Positions 62,009 through 64,000 of a DNA stretch of 64,000 bases are shown in pieces. The stretch spans positions 124,001-188,000 of the forward strand of contig NZ_JANUBZ010000009.1 in assembly GCF_024808665.1 (NCBI RefSeq). Reading direction: 5' to 3'. Positions within the stretch are counted from its first letter, which is position 1. Each line of letters starts with the position of its first letter. The notes beneath the pieces are model-generated. The model worked only from the letters and a program-made list of their open reading frames with translations, was not told the origin of the DNA and did no database searches. The position numbers and the translations under genes were made by a program. The DNA is from Mucilaginibacter empetricola. Lineage in GTDB: Bacteria > Bacteroidota > Bacteroidia > Sphingobacteriales > Sphingobacteriaceae.

Positions 62009-63127
62009 ATGAAAAATATAGTACAGGTTAATTCAAAAAAGGAACTTGCTACATTTATTGATTTCCCCCACGAACTTTACAAGAACGATCCGTACTACGT
62101 ACCCGAGTTGTTTATTGCCCAAAGGGATTTATTAACAACACACCCATTTCATAAACATTCATCGCTTCAGTGCTTTTTAGCATATGAAGGCGATAAAGTT
62201 GTGGGCCGGATAGCAGGTATCTTAAATAACAATCATAATACTTACAATAGCCGCAATGATGGTTTCTGGGGATTTTTTGATTGTATAGATGATCAGGAAA
62301 CAGCCGATCTGCTTTTTGCGACTGCTGCCAAATGGGTGAAAGATAAAGGTGTTGATCAAAAATTTATTGGCCCTGTTAACTTTTCAACCAACGAAGCTTG
62401 CGGATTATTGGTACAGGGTTTTGATAGCTCACCATTTTTACTGCAAACGTATAATTACCCGTATTATGCCGGTTTAATTGAAAAGGCCGGATTTGCAAAA
62501 CAAGTTGACTTAATTGCCTGGCATTGGGTAGGCGCTGGGTATGATGATAAATCAGTTAGGTTATTAAATGCGTTACAGGAGCGCTTAAAACGCAATAATA
62601 TCATTATCCGGAAAGTCAATCTGAAAAACTTCAAGGACGAAACAGCCAAGTTAAGAGAGGTTTACAACTCTGCATGGGATCAGAATACCGGCTTTGTACC
62701 ATTAACCGATGATGAGTTTGATTACCTGGCCAAAGATCTTAAACTGATACTCGACGCTGATTTTGCATTGGTTGCTGAGCAGAACGGCAAAATAGTAGCC
62801 TTTGGATTGGCACTACCCAACTTTAACGAAGTTTTGCAAAAAGTTAAAAAAGGCCGTTTATTGCCAACAGGTATATTTAAAATCCTCTTAAACAAAAGCA
62901 AAGTAAAAAGCTTACGTATTTATGCTCTGGGCGTTGTTGATGGCTACCGTAAAATGGGTATAGAAGCCTGTTTGTATGGCACCATTATTAAAGAATATCA
63001 GAAAAAGGGTTATAAACATGCAGAAGCCGGATGGACACTGGAGAACAATACCCTTATCAATGAAGCTATCATAGCTATAAAAGGAGATCCTTATAAAAAA
63101 TACAGGATTTACGAAAAAGCAATATGA
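62009..63127 (+). CDS. GNAT-fold acyltransferase, candidate bacterial ceramide synthase
   Basis: A 372-residue protein. The first 60 residues (FIDFPHELYKNDPYYVPELF) and the C-terminal RIYALGVVDGYRKMGIEACLYGTI-type block, with its acetyl-CoA-binding RxxGI-like stretch, identify a GNAT-fold acyltransferase. I do not see a specific acyl donor. It sits between spt and an NAD-dependent SDR and overlaps the latter by ATGA, so a role in acylating 3-ketosphinganine (as the GNAT-type ceramide synthase does in Caulobacter) is a well-supported inference from context rather than sequence proof. Confidence 0.72.
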   Translation: MKNIVQVNSKKELATFIDFPHELYKNDPYYVPELFIAQRDLLTTHPFHKHSSLQCFLAYEGDKVVGRIAGILNNNHNTYNSRNDGFWGFFDCIDDQETADLLFATAAKWVKDKGVDQKFIGPVNFSTNEACGLLVQGFDSSPFLLQTYNYPYYAGLIEKAGFAKQVDLIAWHWVGAGYDDKSVRLLNALQERLKRNNIIIRKVNLKNFKDETAKLREVYNSAWDQNTGFVPLTDDEFDYLAKDLKLILDADFALVAEQNGKIVAFGLALPNFNEVLQKVKKGRLLPTGIFKILLNKSKVKSLRIYALGVVDGYRKMGIEACLYGTIIKEYQKKGYKHAEAGWTLENNTLINEAIIAIKGDPYKKYRIYEKAI

Positions 63128-64000
63128 AAGAACGGGTTTTAATAACCGGCGCCAGCGGATTTGTAGGATACCATCTGATACAGGAAGCACTTAAGAATAA
63201 CCTGGAAGTTTATGCATCTGTTAGAAAAAGCAGCAAGATAGACCATTTAAAACTCCTGGATATTAAATATACCTATCCTGATTTTAATAATGTTGATTTA
63301 CTGGCAGCCGAGTTTGAAGAAAACCGATATGATTATATTATTCATGCAGCCGGTGTTACCAGGGCTAAATCGGCAGATGAGTATAATCAAATAAATGCCG
63401 GTTATACAAACAATATTGCTCTGGCTCTACTCAAAAACAATCATCCCCTAAAAAAAATAGTACTCATCAGTAGCCTGGCGGCTATCGGCCCACTTAATAC
63501 ACTTGACGGAGTAATCACAGAACATACAACTGCTGCGCCTGTAACAGCTTATGGAAAAAGTAAGTTGTTAGCCGAAAAAAATTTAAAAGCTTATTCGTCG
63601 TTAAATTACAGCATCCTACGACCAACCGGAGTATATGGGCCGAGGGATAAGGATATCTTTATTTTTTTTAAACAGGTGGCAAAAGGTATAGAGCCGTATA
63701 TTGGCAACATGCAGCAAAAATTCAGCTTTATTTATGTTACCGATGTTGCTAAAGCTGCCATTTCAGCATTATATACAAAAGGTTATCAAAAAACTTATAA
63801 CCTTTCTGATGGACGGTATTATGATCGTTACGAATTAGGAAAACTGATAAAAGAAACCTTAAATTTGAAAACTGTAAAGTTTCATTTACCTGTAAACTTT
63901 GTAAAATTTATAGCCATCGTATTAGAAAAATACAGTTCTTTGAAAAACGAAGCCGCTGTATTGAATACTGAAAAGTTAAATGAGTTGATGGCAGTAAACT
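63124..64000 (+). CDS. NAD(P)-dependent epimerase/reductase (extended SDR), partial at window end
   Basis: About 292 codons are in the window and the frame is open to the last base, so the C-terminus is missing. It starts MKERVLITGASGFVGYHLI (Rossmann GxxGxxG), has LISSLAAIG (Ser of the active site) and the YxxxK pair in AYGKSK. It overlaps the GNAT stop by ATGA. By position it is the candidate reductase that turns 3-ketoceramide (or 3-ketosphinganine) into the dihydro form (CerR-type). Confidence 0.85.
   Translation, partial: MKERVLITGASGFVGYHLIQEALKNNLEVYASVRKSSKIDHLKLLDIKYTYPDFNNVDLLAAEFEENRYDYIIHAAGVTRAKSADEYNQINAGYTNNIALALLKNNHPLKKIVLISSLAAIGPLNTLDGVITEHTTAAPVTAYGKSKLLAEKNLKAYSSLNYSILRPTGVYGPRDKDIFIFFKQVAKGIEPYIGNMQQKFSFIYVTDVAKAAISALYTKGYQKTYNLSDGRYYDRYELGKLIKETLNLKTVKFHLPVNFVKFIAIVLEKYSSLKNEAAVLNTEKLNELMAVN

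Overview
The window is an ordinary-looking chromosomal stretch of a Bacteroidota bacterium, most likely family Sphingobacteriaceae (Pedobacter/Mucilaginibacter type). This rests on gene content (a serine palmitoyltransferase of the Sphingobacterium type, GH92 mannosidase, TlpA/DUF4369 thiol-disulfide protein, YXWGXW lipoprotein, ComEC without a recognisable metallo-beta-lactamase tail), on low-GC coding with weak ribosome binding sites, and on many exact TAnnTTTG (-7 type) boxes just before start codons. I see no rRNA, tRNA, transposase, integrase, phage genes or CRISPR array.

Layout: 1-1.6 kb, sulfate activation (end of cysD, then cysN). 1.6-5 kb, periplasmic MsrA, a DUF3820 protein, a small unknown, an aldo/keto reductase and an Asn/Arg-rich secreted protein. 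5.2-6.9 kb, a lipoprotein sugar dehydrogenase with its cytochrome c. 7-9.6 kb, a TrpXYZ-like ABC importer. 9.8-11.8 kb, a methionine/glutamine-type aminotransferase plus omega-amidase. 11.9-16.8 kb, GH92 mannosidase, class II cAMP-phosphodiesterase-like protein and PPK2. 17-23.9 kb, PBP1A-type enzyme, a giant metalloprotease/TolB/beta-barrel protein, fasciclin and MsrB. 23.9-25.1 kb, a degenerate GIY-YIG protein divergent from a LexA-like XRE-S24 regulator with two matching operator-like palindromes. 25.2-30.8 kb, an aspartic-protease-like protein, Spy-like protein, bioF-bioD-hydroxyacyl-CoA dehydrogenase, a small barrel and a YXWGXW lipoprotein. 30.8-36.8 kb, an arginine block (argS, arginine-deiminase-like, ctlX, arginine decarboxylase). 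37-45.3 kb, RluA-type synthase, histone-H1-like protein, response regulator, TlpA protein, gatB and alaS (with an unusual insertion). 45.4-48.6 kb, MerR-type regulator, comEC and a secreted unknown. 48.7-52.1 kb, a minus-strand operon CDF transporter-NUDIX-bioA-ferritin-like protein. 52.3-54.2 kb, an aspartate-type aminotransferase and a small porin. 54.6-60.3 kb, an RND efflux operon. 60.7 kb to the end, a ceramide-type sphingolipid cluster (spt, GNAT acyltransferase, NAD-dependent epimerase/reductase, cut by the window edge).

The strongest biological story is the terminal cluster, which has the three enzyme types of bacterial ceramide synthesis (serine palmitoyltransferase, GNAT-type ceramide synthase candidate, SDR reductase candidate). 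The next most interesting items are the LexA-like autoregulatory locus, promoter boxes so close to start codons that several genes (argS, alaS, merR-like, fasciclin, DUF3820) may be leaderless, an in-frame insertion of about 80 residues in AlaS, and an unusual density of non-coding palindromic repeats. Two copies of one repeat family (38292-38422 and 42220-42393) share termini and a 19-bp identical core, and look like non-autonomous mobile or REP-like elements.
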